A stretch of 64,000 bases of DNA from Schistocerca nitens (Eukaryota > Arthropoda > Insecta > Orthoptera > Acrididae). This document shows positions 45,175 to 56,409 of the stretch, piece by piece. The notes under the pieces were generated by a model. The model was not told the origin of the DNA. It saw only the letters and a program-made list of their open reading frames with translations, and searched no databases. Numbering within the stretch: position 1 is the first letter of the stretch; the number at the start of each line of letters is the position of its first letter. The stretch covers positions 274,031,503 through 274,095,502 of the forward strand of contig NC_064622.1 of the NCBI RefSeq assembly GCF_023898315.1. Direction: 5' to 3'. The translations under genes were made by a program, and so were the position numbers.

Positions 45175-46764
45175 ACAGCGAATCGTATCAAATTCAAACA
45201 AGCTGCTGGTTGCATATTATACTCTCACAAATCACCAGTTGCAGTTGGCCATTCAGAATGTATGTAGTGAATGATTAACCCTCCTTAGAATGGTTGATGA
45301 TTCAAAGCACTACCAGAATGCTTCATAAATGACACCAAAAACAAAGTAAACTGGAGGTAAAAATAAGGTATTCTTTTTCGCCTTCAAGATCGTTTCAGTT
45401 ATGCACCAGAGGGCTATCGAGTTTGATGTACCAATCCGACAGACGAATCTCGTGCGCACATTCCGACAGACGAATCTCGTGCGCACATTCCATGGGGCAT
45501 TCTAGACGTAGTAAGGTCTAGGTTTGAAACTTACTGCAGGACACTAGTGCAGATACTAATGATAAAGGAAGTTCACGCCACCAACTCCCTTTTCCTTGCT
45601 AGGAAATTACGACTATGAAGATTTCTTCCACCATCAGAATTCGAACTTGTTACATCTGAGTCGAGAACCACTGTACAGACGGGTTACAGCGAACTTGGAA
45701 CAGAGGCAGGTAGTTGGAATAACTTAAGTCCGTCTTGAAATCACTTCAGTTATTTTTTCACGTGATCAGCGTCTTCAGAAAATGTCGCCTGATCAAGAAA
45801 GATGCGCCAGTGGTCGATGTTTTATACACATGGTTGAGAGAAAAAAAACACCATGAAATATTTCAATAATAAACACCATGCTCATTTTCTGCCTCCGAAT
45901 ATGGCATGTGAACACTTTGCAGGTCAGGCATGCGCCTCTCGAACACACTTAGCAGGAACAGAGGACATGGTGCTGAAGACACTGACTGTATAAACAATAC
46001 AGCTGTAGCCATTTGAAAATGGCCATAGTCGCCTGAAACCAGTGATGACGATGACATACAGTATTTGTTGCTAGCTGCGGTCTCCTTCAGTTTTTCTAAA
46101 TGTTTATAAAGCTGCTGGAAACTTTCAGCGAATTTTTCCCCTAGAAACTATCGAAGAACTGATGTTACATTTGTTTAGGAGTATGTCGAAATGTAATGCA
46201 GAGAGATGTAACAATGCCCGTGGTAGTTGACTACTCTGATTCGAACTGGCAGCATCATGTCTCATTTTTCCAACCATCGTGATGAATCAGAGAATAGATG
46301 GATCTCGAACAGAAATGACAATTATATCTCCTAAAGTCTGTAACCGTTTTGCCTTCTGGTCATCTGTAAATATGTGATGACAAATGGGGAGCAGATCACC
46401 TTAGTGAATGATGGTATTAACACTGTCCTTGCTAATAACGAACTCGGCGAATATCATTCTCAGCGACAGCCGTCGAGTTTAAGCCACTATTAATTACACT
46501 AACGCGATGTTGTTCTCGATTGTCGCTTCCAATAAACGCATCGTCAACAGTTTCCCACCATAAAATTGTTGATGTGTTGCTAGTTGGTGCTCGTCTTGAG
46601 ATCTTCGTACGACTGTCAGTTAGTAGTTGTTCTGACGCTTTGCCAGCCCGGCTAGCTAGCTTTGTCAAAGATTCACAGTTCGTTGCTGGTGACAAGAGTA
46701 GATTCCTGCCTAAAGTCAGAGGTGATACAAGTATACTACCGGAAAAATATAACATTCTTAAGGA
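45175..46764. other. Downstream esterase intron (presumed), no gene
   Basis: No recognised coding sequence. It contains one perfect two-copy tandem repeat of 27 bp (45436-45489). Confidence 0.45.
45436..45489. repeat. 27-bp tandem duplication, two identical copies
   Basis: Unit starts ccgacagacgaatctcgtgc; copies at 45436-45462 and 45463-45489 without mismatch. Confidence 0.95.
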
Positions 46765-48050
46765 TTATGTCTTAGCGTTTGTAGACTTAGAGAAACCTTT
46801 TGACAATGTTGACTGGAATACTGTCTTTCAAATTCTAAAGGTGGCAGGGGTGAAATAAGGGAGCGAAAGGCTATTTACAATTTGTACAGAAACCAGATGG
46901 CAGTTATAAGAGTCGAGGGACATGAAAGGGAAGCAGTGGTTGGGAAGGGAGCGAGACAGGGTTGAAGCCTCTCCCCGATGTTATTCAATCTGTATATTGA
47001 GCAAGCAGTAAAGGAAACAAAAGAAAAATTCGGAGTAGGTATTAAAATCCATGGAGAAGAAATAAAAACTTTGAGGTTTGCCGACGACATTGTAATTCTG
47101 TCAGAGACAGCAAAGGACTTGGAAGAGCAGTTGAACGGAATGAACAGTAGGATATAAGTAGGATATAAGATGATCATCAACAAAAGCAAAACGAGGATTA
47201 TGGAATGTAGTCGAATTAAGTCGGGTGATGCTGAGGGAATTAGATTAGGAAATGAGATACTTAAAGTAGTAAAGGAGTTTTGCTATTTGGGGAGCAAAAT
47301 AACTGATGATGGTTGAAGTAGAGAAGATATAAAATGAAGACTGGCAATGGCAAGGAAAGCGTTTCTGAAGAAGAGAAATGGTTCAAATGGCTCTGAGCAC
47401 TACGAGACTTAACTTCTGAAGTCATCAGTCCCCTAGAACTTAGAACTACTTAAACCTAACTAACCTAAGGACATCACACACATCCATGCTCGAGGCAGGA
47501 TTCGAACCTGCGACCGTAGCGGTGGCGCGGTTCCAGACTGTAGCGCCTAGAACCGCTCGGCCACTCCGGCCGGCGAAGAAGAGAAATTTGTTAACATCGA
47601 GTATAGAATTAAGTATCAGGAAGTCGTTTCTGAAAGTATTTGTATAAGGTGTAGCCATGTATGGAAGTGAAACATGGATGATAAATAGTTTGGACAAGAA
47701 GAGAATAGACACTTTTGAAATGTGGTGATACAGAACAATACTGAAGCTTAGACGGGTAGATCACATAACTAATGAGGAGGTATTGAACAGAACTGGGGAG
47801 GAGTTTGTGGCACAACTTGACAAGAAGAAGGGACCGGTTGGTAGGACATGTTCTGAGGCATCAAGGGATCACAAATTTAGCATTGGAGGGCAGCGTGGAG
47901 GGTAAAAATCGTAGAGATGAATACACTAAGCAGATTCAGAAGGATGTAGGTTGCAGTAACTACTGGGAGATGAAGCAGCTTGCACAGGATAGAGTAGCAT
48001 GGAGAGCTGCATCAAACCAGTCTCAGGACTGAAGACCACAACACCAACAA
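46765..48050 (+). mobile_element. Non-LTR retrotransposon fragment, LINE family R, copy 2
   Basis: Sister of 15565-17033, beginning at FVDLEKPFDNVDW (motif A, Ala replaced by Pro) and including FADDIVILSE (intact motif C, about 47085), EETLNR-type C-terminal sequence and the final ctgaagaccacaacacc. A SINE-A interrupts it at 47380. Dead copy with many stops. Confidence 0.83.
47380..47574 (-). mobile_element. SINE-A copy 11, inside LINE family R
   Basis: Target duplication gaagaagagaaat at 47367-47379 and 47575-47587. Confidence 0.93.
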
Positions 48051-48099
48051 GGATTGTGTTCAGCTGTACCAGGGTAAAAAACGACGAAATCCTCATGTA

Positions 48100-49347
48100 C
48101 ACTATGTGATCAAAAGTATCCGGACACCTGGCTGAAAATGACTTAACAAGTTCGTGGAGCCCTCCATCGGTAATGCTGGAATTCAATATGGTGTTGGCCC
48201 ATCCTTAGCCTTGATGACAGCTTCCACTCTCGCAGGCATACGTTCAATCAGGTGCTGGAAACTTTGTTGGGGAATGACAGCCCATTCTTCACGGAGTGCT
48301 GCGCTTAGGAGAGGTATCGATGTCGGTTGGTGAGGCCTGGCACGAAGTCGGCGTTCCAAAATATCACAAAGGTACTCTATAGGATTCAGATCAGGACTCT
48401 GTGCAGGCCAGTCCATTGCAGGGTTGTTATTGTCGTGTAACCACTCCGCCACAGGCAGTGCGTTATGAACAGGTGTGAACAGGTGCTCGATCGTGTTGAA
48501 AGATGCAGTCGCCATCCCCGAATTACTCTTCAACAGTGGAACGCAAAAAGGTGCTTAAAACATCAATGTAGGCCTGTGCTGTGATAGTGCCACGCAAAAC
48601 AACAAGGGGTGTAAGCGCCCTCCATCAAAAACACGACCGCACCACAACACCACCGCTTCCGAATTTTACTGTTGGCGCTACACACGCTGACAGATGACGT
48701 TCACCAGGCAATCGCCATACCCACACCCTGCTATCGGATCGTCACATTGTGTATCGTGATTCGCCACTCCACGCAACATTTTTCCATTGCTCAGTCGTCT
48801 AACGTTTACGCTCCTTACACCAAGCGAGGCGTCGTTTGGCATTTACTGGTGTGATGTCAGGCTTATGAACAGCCGCTCGACCATGAAATCCAAGATTTCT
48901 CACCTACCACCTAATTGTCATAGTACTTGCAGTGGATTCTGATGCAGTTTGGAATTCCTGTGTGATGGTCTGGGTAGATGTGTGCCTATTATACATTACG
49001 ACCCTCTTCAACTGTCAGTGGTCTCTGTCAATAAACAGACTAGGTCGGCCTCTATGCTTTTGAACTGTAAATGTCCCTTCACGTTTCCACATCAGAAACA
49101 GTGGACCTAGGGATGTTTAGGAGTGTGGAAATCTCGCGTACAGACGTATGACACAAGTGACGCTCAATCACCTGACCACGTTCGAAGTCCGTGAGTTCTG
49201 CGATACGCCCCACACTGCTCTCTCACGATGTCTAATGACTACTGAGATGTCTGATATGGAGTACCTGGCAATAGGTGGCAGCACAATGCACCTAATATCA
49301 AAAACGTATATTTTTGGGGGTGTCCGGATACTTTTGATCACATAGTG
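48100..49347 (-). mobile_element. Tc1-like transposon, family B, copy 4
   Basis: Both terminal repeats present; TA at 48098-48099 and 49348-49349. The 21 nt at 48079-48099 equal the left flank of copy 3 (31700-31720). Confidence 0.92.
48183..49240 (-). pseudogene. Tc1-family transposase, decayed (family B copy 4)
   Basis: The best-kept part is 48533 down to 48183: ALPVAEWLHDNNNPAMDW, then AQSPDLNPIEYLCDILERRL with the final Glu, and the C-terminal IERMPARVEAVIKAKDGP. The N-terminal and central parts are only visible as scattered similarity with stops. Confidence 0.75.
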
Positions 49348-49539
49348 TATGTGCATATTGAGGGGTTGTTTTGCCATTGAGTCATTTGTCACGGTCATTG
49401 GCGATCAGATGGCACTCAAGACGCCTGTTTATGCAGTTATGCTGGCAGTAACTGTACCGCGTTTTGAGGTTAACTGTGTTTGCAATGTTCATTCTAGGAT
49501 ACAAACACACCTGACTGACGTATATGTACTCCTGCTGAA

Positions 49540-50340
49540 CTGCTTCAGCCATTCGAATGGTGTCGTATTGTAGGTCTGCAGTAAGCAGAATGGATGTATC
49601 GACAGACCGCTGCTGTGTTGGGCACAGTGTATCAGTGTTGTATCGCTGCTTTCAACAGTGGTCTCCGAAACATTCCCATAACTGTAGAACAGCTTCTGGA
49701 TGCCCACGTTGTGCAGACACTCGTCAGAATCGACATACTGTGCGAACAGCAGTGGCCGACTGAACATAATCCCGGGGCAAAATTTGGGCACATATTGCAC
49801 CTACAGTGTCATCACGGACCATATGGACCCATTTGCTTGCAGCAGGATTAAGATCATGTGCACCTGTTGCCAAGCTATTGCTGATAAGCTTGGCTACCAG
49901 GTGCCATGTAATAGTTGGACTGGAGAGTGGAATAGCATTTGGATGTCTCCATTGAGAGTGGGTTCTGTCTGTATGTGAGTGATAGAAGGGCACGTGTATA
50001 TCATAGACCTGGTGAGTTCCAGAGTCCAAAGTTCATTCACGCACAACACCCAGATCCAATTCCAGGTTTCGTGCTGTGGGAGGCCATCATCTACAATTCA
50101 TGGTCACACATGGTTTTTCTGCAGGGTCAAGTAACCAGTGGCTGCTACATTGCTCAGGCTGTTGCCCCCATGCTACTGCCATTTCATCGACAGGAAGGTA
50201 TTGTGCTTTTTCAGCCTGACAGTGCATGTCCATATACGGCTGCTGTGGCGCAACTTGCTCTTCATAGTGTACGACAACATCCCTGACCATCAACATCACC
50301 AGATCTCTCGCCAATTGAACGCATATAGGACATAATGAAA
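49540..50340 (+). pseudogene. Degenerate Tc1-like transposase, family E
   Basis: The helix-turn-helix region SRMDVSTDRCCVGHSVSVLY (49585) is followed by a DTRQNRHTVRTAVAD stretch. The central block IPGFVLWEAIIYNSWSHMVF (50060-50115) corresponds to PGVMVWGAI-type sequence. FQPDSACPY stands where the second Asp is expected (50210-50240). The final SPDLSPIERI comes at 50298. No terminal repeats located. Several stops; old copy. Confidence 0.72.
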
Positions 50341-50699
50341 AAAAAAGAAACTTACTCATTCTCCAGGCCCTTCAAGAACCATTGGCGAATTACATTAAAG
50401 TCTCAAGGTTCTTGGGACAGTCTATTGCAGGATGCCACTCGGCACTCGGAACGGTCTATCGCAGGATGCCATTTGGCACTCGTAATATTATTTGTATGCG
50501 AAAATACACACCTGCATTGCCGTCAGAGGGTGATACACAGTGTACTGATGCGACTGTTTGGGCAATCTTTACTGTGTGTGGCATTTGTGTTTTATTCGCC
50601 GTTCATTCGTTATCATATACTACTACAATGATAAAATGGTTTTGTCTTTGAGGGTGTGGCGTTTTTTTTCTGAAATGTAGGTACTTGTCACAACAATGT

Positions 50700-51180
50700 T
50701 TGGTGTTCTCAAGGGTCGTTTCGTTCCGTCATTATCACAATAAGAAAATTGATGTTTTTCCCACCAGACACAATTTCCTTTATTGAAATGAAGCATCATC
50801 GGTGGTCTGTAATTAAATATATTTACAATCCGATTTGTTGTCTAGATAGAAACACAGTTCGTTAGCAAATAGTTAATTCTTACTTACTGTAACTTGTGGT
50901 TGATGTTTCGCCTACGCCAGGAAATGCCTTCTACTGCCACGTCTTTGCTTTCTTTCTTCGTTAGGCACTGATAATTGTGGTCTAATTTTACACTGCTTTG
51001 CAGAGCTATTCATTTTTTTCATTTAACACAGAACAGTTTCCCACACAACAGTTCACTGTTGATTTTTGATACTTCTAAGTGCGTATTGTGTTCTGTAGTG
51101 TCACTGCTTTTTCTTCGATTTATTTTTTTCTCTTTCTCTGTGGTTCATTATATGCGTGTTATTCTGTTTACAAATCCATT
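50700..51180 (+). repeat. Unclassified repeat X, + copy
   Basis: Matches the inverse of 54585-55085 over about 0.4-0.5 kb (shared gaagcatcatcggtggtctg against aagcatcatcaatggtctg; gccacgtctttg, gtgcgtatt and ttattctgttta segments). It lies directly before the Penelope-like RT remnant. Confidence 0.75.
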
Positions 51181-51245
51181 TGATTTCGGTACAGTAGTCA
51201 AGCCACAGTCAAAATAAATTACATGACTGATTCATCTGGAGGTAT

Positions 51246-51985
51246 GTGGACGACACATTTGTGGTATGGACGCACGGGGTGGATGAATTACATCGATTTC
51301 TTGAACATTTGAATTCTATCAATGCTAGTATAAAACTTTCTATGGAAATAGAAAAAGGCGGCCGCCTCCGCTTTTTGGATGTAGTCGTTCGCCGTAAAGA
51401 TGATGGCACATTAGGACATGCCGTATATTGGAAACCAACACACACAAATCTGTATGCAAGTATGCCAGTAGCTGCCGTCTCCCTTCATAGACCATTGGTG
51501 TTCTTAAGACCTTAGTGCATAGGGTGCATTGTATGTCCGATAAAGATAATTTGCAATAAGAGCTCACATACCTCAAGAGCATTTTTAAAGCGAATGGATT
51601 TTCTCCGCAACAGATTCGTAGGGCATTCAATGTAAAACCTAGAATGCAGGCATGTGATAGGGAAGAAGATAACAATTCCTTCGGATCAAGAGCGTTTTTG
51701 TCCTATGTGGGTGCTCATTCCTCGAAAATAGACCGTATTCTTGAGAAACACTGTGTTAAGGTGATCTTCCGGCCACCCACGAAAATTGTAGCTTTACTCG
51801 GCTCTGCAAAGGACGACTTCCCGCTTCGTAAAGCGGGTGTGTATCAGATTTCTTGCTGGAATTGTGAGAAGTCATACATAGGTCAAACAACTCGCACCGT
51901 TTATGAGAGACGTGTGGAGCATCGAAGATACACACGCTTATCACAGCCGGACAAGTCGGCTGTGGCCGAACATTGTTTGATATAG
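51246..51985 (+). pseudogene. Penelope-type RT/GIY-YIG protein, broken
   Basis: Two open pieces, 51246-51515 (RT motif C with YVDD, and motif D/E) and 51644-51985 (linker plus GIY-YIG). The nuclease keeps G-V-Y and Y-I-G, and the following R-x-x-E-H-R block. A frameshift and a stop near 51515-51640 separate them. The N-terminal two thirds of RT is missing. Confidence 0.84.
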
Positions 51986-52352
51986 GGCATTCCACGAATT
52001 ACAGTGATGTGAAGATTTTAATATCCACCTCTTCCTTTTGGGATTCTGTCTTCAAGGAAGCTATAGAGATTAAATTAGCTAATAATTTAATAAATAGAGA
52101 TAATGGTTTTAATTTGGACAAAGCATGGAATCCGACTCTTGGGATAATTAAACTACAGAAAAGTCGTCATGGTGTCACCGCCGCCGAACGTGCATCGACA
52201 AACGAATCGACGGTCAGTACGCCTTCGCCACAAGCGGCGCCAAGTGTAAGCGTATTTCTTTTGCCGATGACAAGCTTTTGTGACCCGCATGCGCAGTACC
52301 ACCGTGGTGGAGCATATAAGGCCGCGCTTGGCATCTTGTCAGTCTTGTGACT

Positions 52353-52395
52353 CACTCTGAGAATGGCCGGACGATACGCGGCCGAAATATCAGTG
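52353..52395 (+). ncRNA. Hammerhead-ribozyme-like fold in Penelope-like 3' region (tentative)
   Basis: The order CACT, CTGAGAA, GGCCG-loop-CGGCC (52365-52369 pairing 52379-52383), GAAA, TATC, AGTG allows stem I (CACT with AGTG) and stem II. The canonical core is CUGAUGA...GAAA; here the core reads CUGAGAA with one extra T, so activity is doubtful. Hammerheads are known from Penelope-like elements. Confidence 0.42.
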
Positions 52396-52434
52396 GAGGA
52401 AGTGGACTGGAAAACCAGAAGACTTGCAAACTCA

Positions 52435-53365
52435 TTATATCTGAATCAAAAAGCCTCAATTAAAGTGAGAGGAGAAAGTACAAACTGGATCGGATAAGGA
52501 TGCTGTCTATCACCTACCCTTTTCAACCTCTACTTGGAAAATATCATTGACCAATTCTCATTAGATGGCAACGGAGTAGAAAATGGCGGAAGAAGAGTAG
52601 GGCGTTTGAGGTTTTCTGATGACATGGTCCTTCTAGCGACAAGGGAAAAAGAATTACAGGATTTAGTGCACATCATTGAAGCTAACGGAAAAAAAATTAT
52701 GGAATGAAAATTAACACAAAGAAAACAAAAGTATTGGCCCTAGGAGGAAATAAAGAAATAAAAACTATGCTGAATGGAGAAATATTAGAACAGGTGCAAA
52801 ATTTTAAGTTTCTTGGAAGCAGGATAGACGCCGACTGGAAGTGCAGCATAGAAATTAAAACAAGAATAGCAATGGCAAAAGAGGCATTTTATAAGAAAAG
52901 GAGAATTTTCTGCAGGAGTCTGGCCAGAGCACTGAAGAAAAGACTCATAAAATGTTTTGTATGGAGTATTCTTCTGTATGGCGCTGAAACATGGACTTTG
53001 AGGAAGAAAGACAGAGAAAGGCTGGAGGCTTTTGAGATGTGGACATGGCGGAGGATGGAAAGAATGAGTCGGATGGATAGAGTAAAAAATGAAGAGGTAC
53101 AGAGAAGAGAGGGAGAAAAACGACTGTTACTAGATGTAATAAAAAGAAGAAAAAGAAATTGGATTGGGCGAATATTGAGAAAGAATGGCGGACTGATAAA
53201 AACAATTTTAGACGGCTATGTAGAAGGGAAAAGGAAGCGAGGAGGAAGAGGTTTCAGATACTGGATGACGTGATGGACGTTACAACATACAGCAGCCTTA
53301 AGAAGGAAGCAATGAATCGCAGAAAATGAAGAGGCAAAGGACCTGCTAAATAGCAGGAAACTGAT
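52435..53365 (+). mobile_element. Non-LTR retrotransposon fragment, LINE family T
   Basis: 5'-truncated at RT motif B. RLRFSDDMVLLATREKELQDL (motif C) comes near 52600, and a 189-codon frame (52704-53273) carries MKINTKKTKVLALGG, FKFLGSRIDADWKC and YGAETWTLRKKDRERLEAFEMWTWRRM. It ends near ctgatgatgatg. Similar in plan to family R but clearly distinct. Confidence 0.82.
52704..53273 (+). pseudogene. LINE family T reverse transcriptase C-terminal part
   Basis: Continuous frame of 189 codons, the best preserved LINE piece of the window. It includes the thumb region (FLGSRID) and the Trp/Arg-rich C-terminal region EAFEMWTWRRMERMSRMDR to ILDGYVEGKRKRGG. The upstream part (52440-52700) is in another frame, shifted within an A-run near 52690. 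Confidence 0.82.
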
Positions 53366-53394
53366 GATGATGTTTCTTTAGTACAATGATCTAA

Positions 53395-54180
53395 TGTATT
53401 GTCTAGACATGGAGCTATGTTTGCAACTCAGACCTTCTACAGCTGTTCTAATTTAATGATAAAGAGCTTATGTTCCTTCCGCCATACGTTATACCATATA
53501 CTGTTATCTAAATTATAAATGTTCTAATGTTTAACCAAGACCTAGAGTTATGTTCTCAACCCAGAGATTTTGCAGCTATCACATCTACTGATACACTAAG
53601 CTTATTGGTTTTTATCATGTTTTACTCCATAATTTGTCATCTACATCTCCATATGTATTGGATTAAATGTATAATCTAGACTTCGAGTTACAGTTGCTCA
53701 CGTTTAGTTATGCACAAATCTTTTTGGTATATCACCATATGTTTGCCATATGTTGTCATCTACATTTTCTTTGTATAAATGATCTAATGTCATTTAGTGA
53801 TATGCAAAACTTTTTGTTCTATCACCATATGTTTGCCACATGTTGTCATCTATATTTACTTTATGTAAATGGCCTAAACAATAACCTAGACCTAGAGCTA
53901 CTATCTTAATGCAGACCTTCTATAGCTGGCGACATATAGTGTTACTCTAAGCTAACCAATAATTTGTTAACTGTTTTTTGTATCATACATTGTCTTCCAT
54001 GTTTTTGTTGTGTAAAGGGTTTAAAGTATAAACTAGACTTAGGGCTACATTTATAGTCTAGACATTCAGCAGCTGATTATGTCTACTGATATTGAAGCTT
54101 AAGTGCCCTAGATCTAGAACTACATTCTTAACTCAGACCTTCTACAGCTGTTCAAATTTAATAACTGAGACATGGTGAAG
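53395..54180. repeat. Degenerate tandem repeat, ~140-bp period
   Basis: Variants of ctagacctagagctac recur at about 53403, 53545, 53676, 53887, 54031 and 54108, each often followed by cagaccttctacagctg. Within it, catatgtttgccatatgttg-type units recur near 53737 and 53826. AT-rich and old. Confidence 0.6.
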
Positions 54181-54189
54181 GATGGGAAA

Positions 54190-54590
54190 GGCTCTTTTCT
54201 TTTTCATCTGTTTTCTTCCATTAATTTATATAGTTTCTCGTTTCCAATGTTTATTTGGTCATCGAGCAACTTTTTTTTGTTAATGCTCTGTGCGTATGGA
54301 AATTTTCTTGAGAAAGGGAGGAGGTGACTGTCGTTACTGACTCTTATTATGTATAATTTCCAATAGTGCTTGGTCTGTGGTATTCCTGTTTTAGATGGTC
54401 TACTAATTTTGAATGGTTTGTAGTGTATTTCAGTGCCCTATGTGTTTTTGTATATTTTGTGTCAAATTCCCTGCTGGTCATCCCAGTCTATATTTCTTCA
54501 CAGTCTGTGCAGCTGAGCTGACACATACCAGATTGTTGGTATCCGTCTGGTTTTGATTTAAGTTTTGGGATGTGTTTTTCTATAGAGTTG
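54190..54590 (-). pseudogene. GIY-YIG nuclease fragment of a second Penelope-like element
   Basis: On the - strand near 54540: SGMCQLSCTDCEEI, a stop in place of Tyr, then TGMTSREFDTKYTKTHRALKY. This is the GIY-YIG pattern with Cys-x-x-Cys of Penelope-like proteins, different in sequence from the domain at 51837. Very decayed. Confidence 0.65.
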
Positions 54591-55085
54591 TTAAACAGAA
54601 TAACACACATATAATGAACTATAGAGAAAGAAGAAACATGTAGATCAGACAAACACTAGTGTCAATGTTGACAGCTCAACAAAACGTAATACGCACTAAG
54701 AAATACAAAAATAAACAGCGAACTGTGGTGCACATCACTGTGTTGTGTTAAACGTAAAGAAACACATTGTTCTGCAAAGCAGCGTAAAGCATACCACAAT
54801 TATCAGTGTCTAATGAAGAAAGAAACCAAAGACGTGGTAGCAGACGGCATTTCCTGATGTAGTCGAAAAATTAAACAGAAATTACCGTTAATAAAAACCA
54901 ATAATTTGTTAATTGTTTTTCGATCTAGAAAACAAATCAAACTGTAAATATCTTTAATTACAGACCATTGATGATGCTTTAGTTCGGTAAAGTGAAACAC
55001 GTTTGGTGAGAAGAACGCGCATTTTTTTGTAATCGTAACAATGGAACAAAAATGCCCTCCAGAACTGTAAAGCAGCTATCGACAA
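54585..55085 (-). repeat. Unclassified repeat X, - copy
   Basis: Inverse counterpart of 50700-51180. In its own orientation it also precedes a Penelope-type fragment (54190-54590). Confidence 0.75.
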
Positions 55086-56140
55086 TATGGCCACACAAAT
55101 AAAGAATTTAATGTCTGAGATTCTTTCCCTGCTCGCTACCACTGTAATTTTGCCCTTGTTACCCGCAAAAGTCATTTGCTGCAGTGGAATAATACCAGCT
55201 CCGTTGGACAGGCAAGAGCATTTGTTATACTGCATGTGTTCAACACAGAAGAAATAGGTTCGATGCCAGAGCAGTGAGTGGAGGCAAAACATGATGTTAG
55301 ATGGATGAGACATCTGGAAAACGTGTTGGACAGGGAAAGTCTCAAACACTCTCTTTATTTTTATAGTCATAACACCACGTTCAACGTTTGCTCTTGCATT
55401 ATCTTGTACAAATTCAGTGGCACCCAAATTTCAAAGATGCTGCACAGCTATTCCGACCAGAGGGGGACTGCCCAACGGCACACGCATGCTATGACGTTTG
55501 GTGCTTGACTTGTGTGATGATGGTGAATGTGGTCTGGTAACAACTATTCTCCTCGGAGCCTCCACATGCTGGTACATCCATTGTCATGCTGTACACAGGA
55601 TGGGAACTTATCTGAAAAGCTGATGTCGTGTCACTAGCGTATCCAGTGTTGTCAGTGGATGCACAACTGTCAGAGTTCGCTGTGCTGACAGTCCGTGGTG
55701 ACCCATTGCACTGCCTGTGCGTGTTCCTGTCTGGCTGCAAACAAGCCCAGATCCTGACGCAAGGTGTGTGATCTAACCGTACAAGCCTGTGTGCCCTAGA
55801 AAGCTATATCTGTCCTCTCTGGCGCTAGTCGCTTGGGGTCATTGAAGGCCTGAAATGATGTTGACTACTGCCCCCCCCCCCCCCCCCGCCCCTGAACTCA
55901 TCGATTCCTTGTTCGCATCGCTGCAGTGGGGTCTCCACAACCTGACCAGCAATATTGCGGAACGATAAAGTGTAGTCTCAGTACCTGTGTTGACAAAAGT
56001 CAAGGGGTAGCGATATGCACATATACAGATTGCAATAGTACCGCATATATGTGCATGGGCAGAACTGCCATTTGTATTCAGGTGATTCGTGTGAAAGGGT
56101 TGCCTATACGAATGTGGCCGCATGTGGGAATTAACAGACT
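55086..56140 (-). pseudogene. Degenerate Tc1-like transposase (tentative), with C homopolymer
   Basis: The - strand reads FVQDNARANVERGVM near 55400 (Tc1 FQQDNARAH-type motif), and upstream in that strand decayed pieces resembling the central domain (SCVQHDNGCTSMWRLRGE near 55570). No terminal repeats found. A run of 17 C at 55871-55887 lies on its upstream side. Confidence 0.5.
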
Positions 56141-56159
56141 TTAAACGCAGGATGGCAGT

Positions 56160-56402
56160 TGGAGTTAGATGGCATGGGTCATTACATTTCGGAGATCGTT
56201 AGGGAATTCAGTATTCTGAGAGCCAGAGTGTCAATGATATACTGGGACTACCAACTTTCAGGCATTACTTCTCACCATGCACAATGCAGTGGCCAAAAGC
56301 CTTCACTCAACGACCAAGAGCAGCGGCGATTGCACAGAATTTTCAGTGCAAAATGCAAGCAACACTGCGTGAGATAATCGCAAAAATCAATGTGGGACAT
56401 AT
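56160..56402 (+). pseudogene. Tc1-like transposase N-terminal fragment
   Basis: The + strand frame reads ISEIVREFSILRARVSMIY, then YQLSGITSHHAQCSGQKPSLNDQEQRRLHRIF: a helix-turn-helix with the GRP-x-x-L-x-D linker of Tc1 transposases (GRP changed to GQKP). It stops where LINE sequence begins. Confidence 0.65.
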
Positions 56403-56409
56403 GGCGAAA

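Larger units (their letters stand above)
51200..52430 (+). mobile_element. Penelope-like retroelement (RT plus GIY-YIG), 5'-truncated
   Basis: The RT palm motif reads YVDDTFVVWTHGVDELHRFL (from 51240), then GGRLRFLDVVVRRKDDGTLG. After a frameshift comes VKVIFRPPTKIVALLGSAKDD, followed by the GIY-YIG nuclease domain GVYQISCWNCEKSYIGQTTR (51837-51896). The order RT then GIY-YIG endonuclease is diagnostic of Penelope-like elements. The 3' part includes ggccggacgatacgcggccg, foldable as a hammerhead-like structure. Confidence 0.88.

Noticed and set aside
45863-46057. Penelope- or hammerhead-like motif near gaaaccagtgatgacgatgac
   Set aside because: No stem II partner and no adjacent RT or nuclease sequence.
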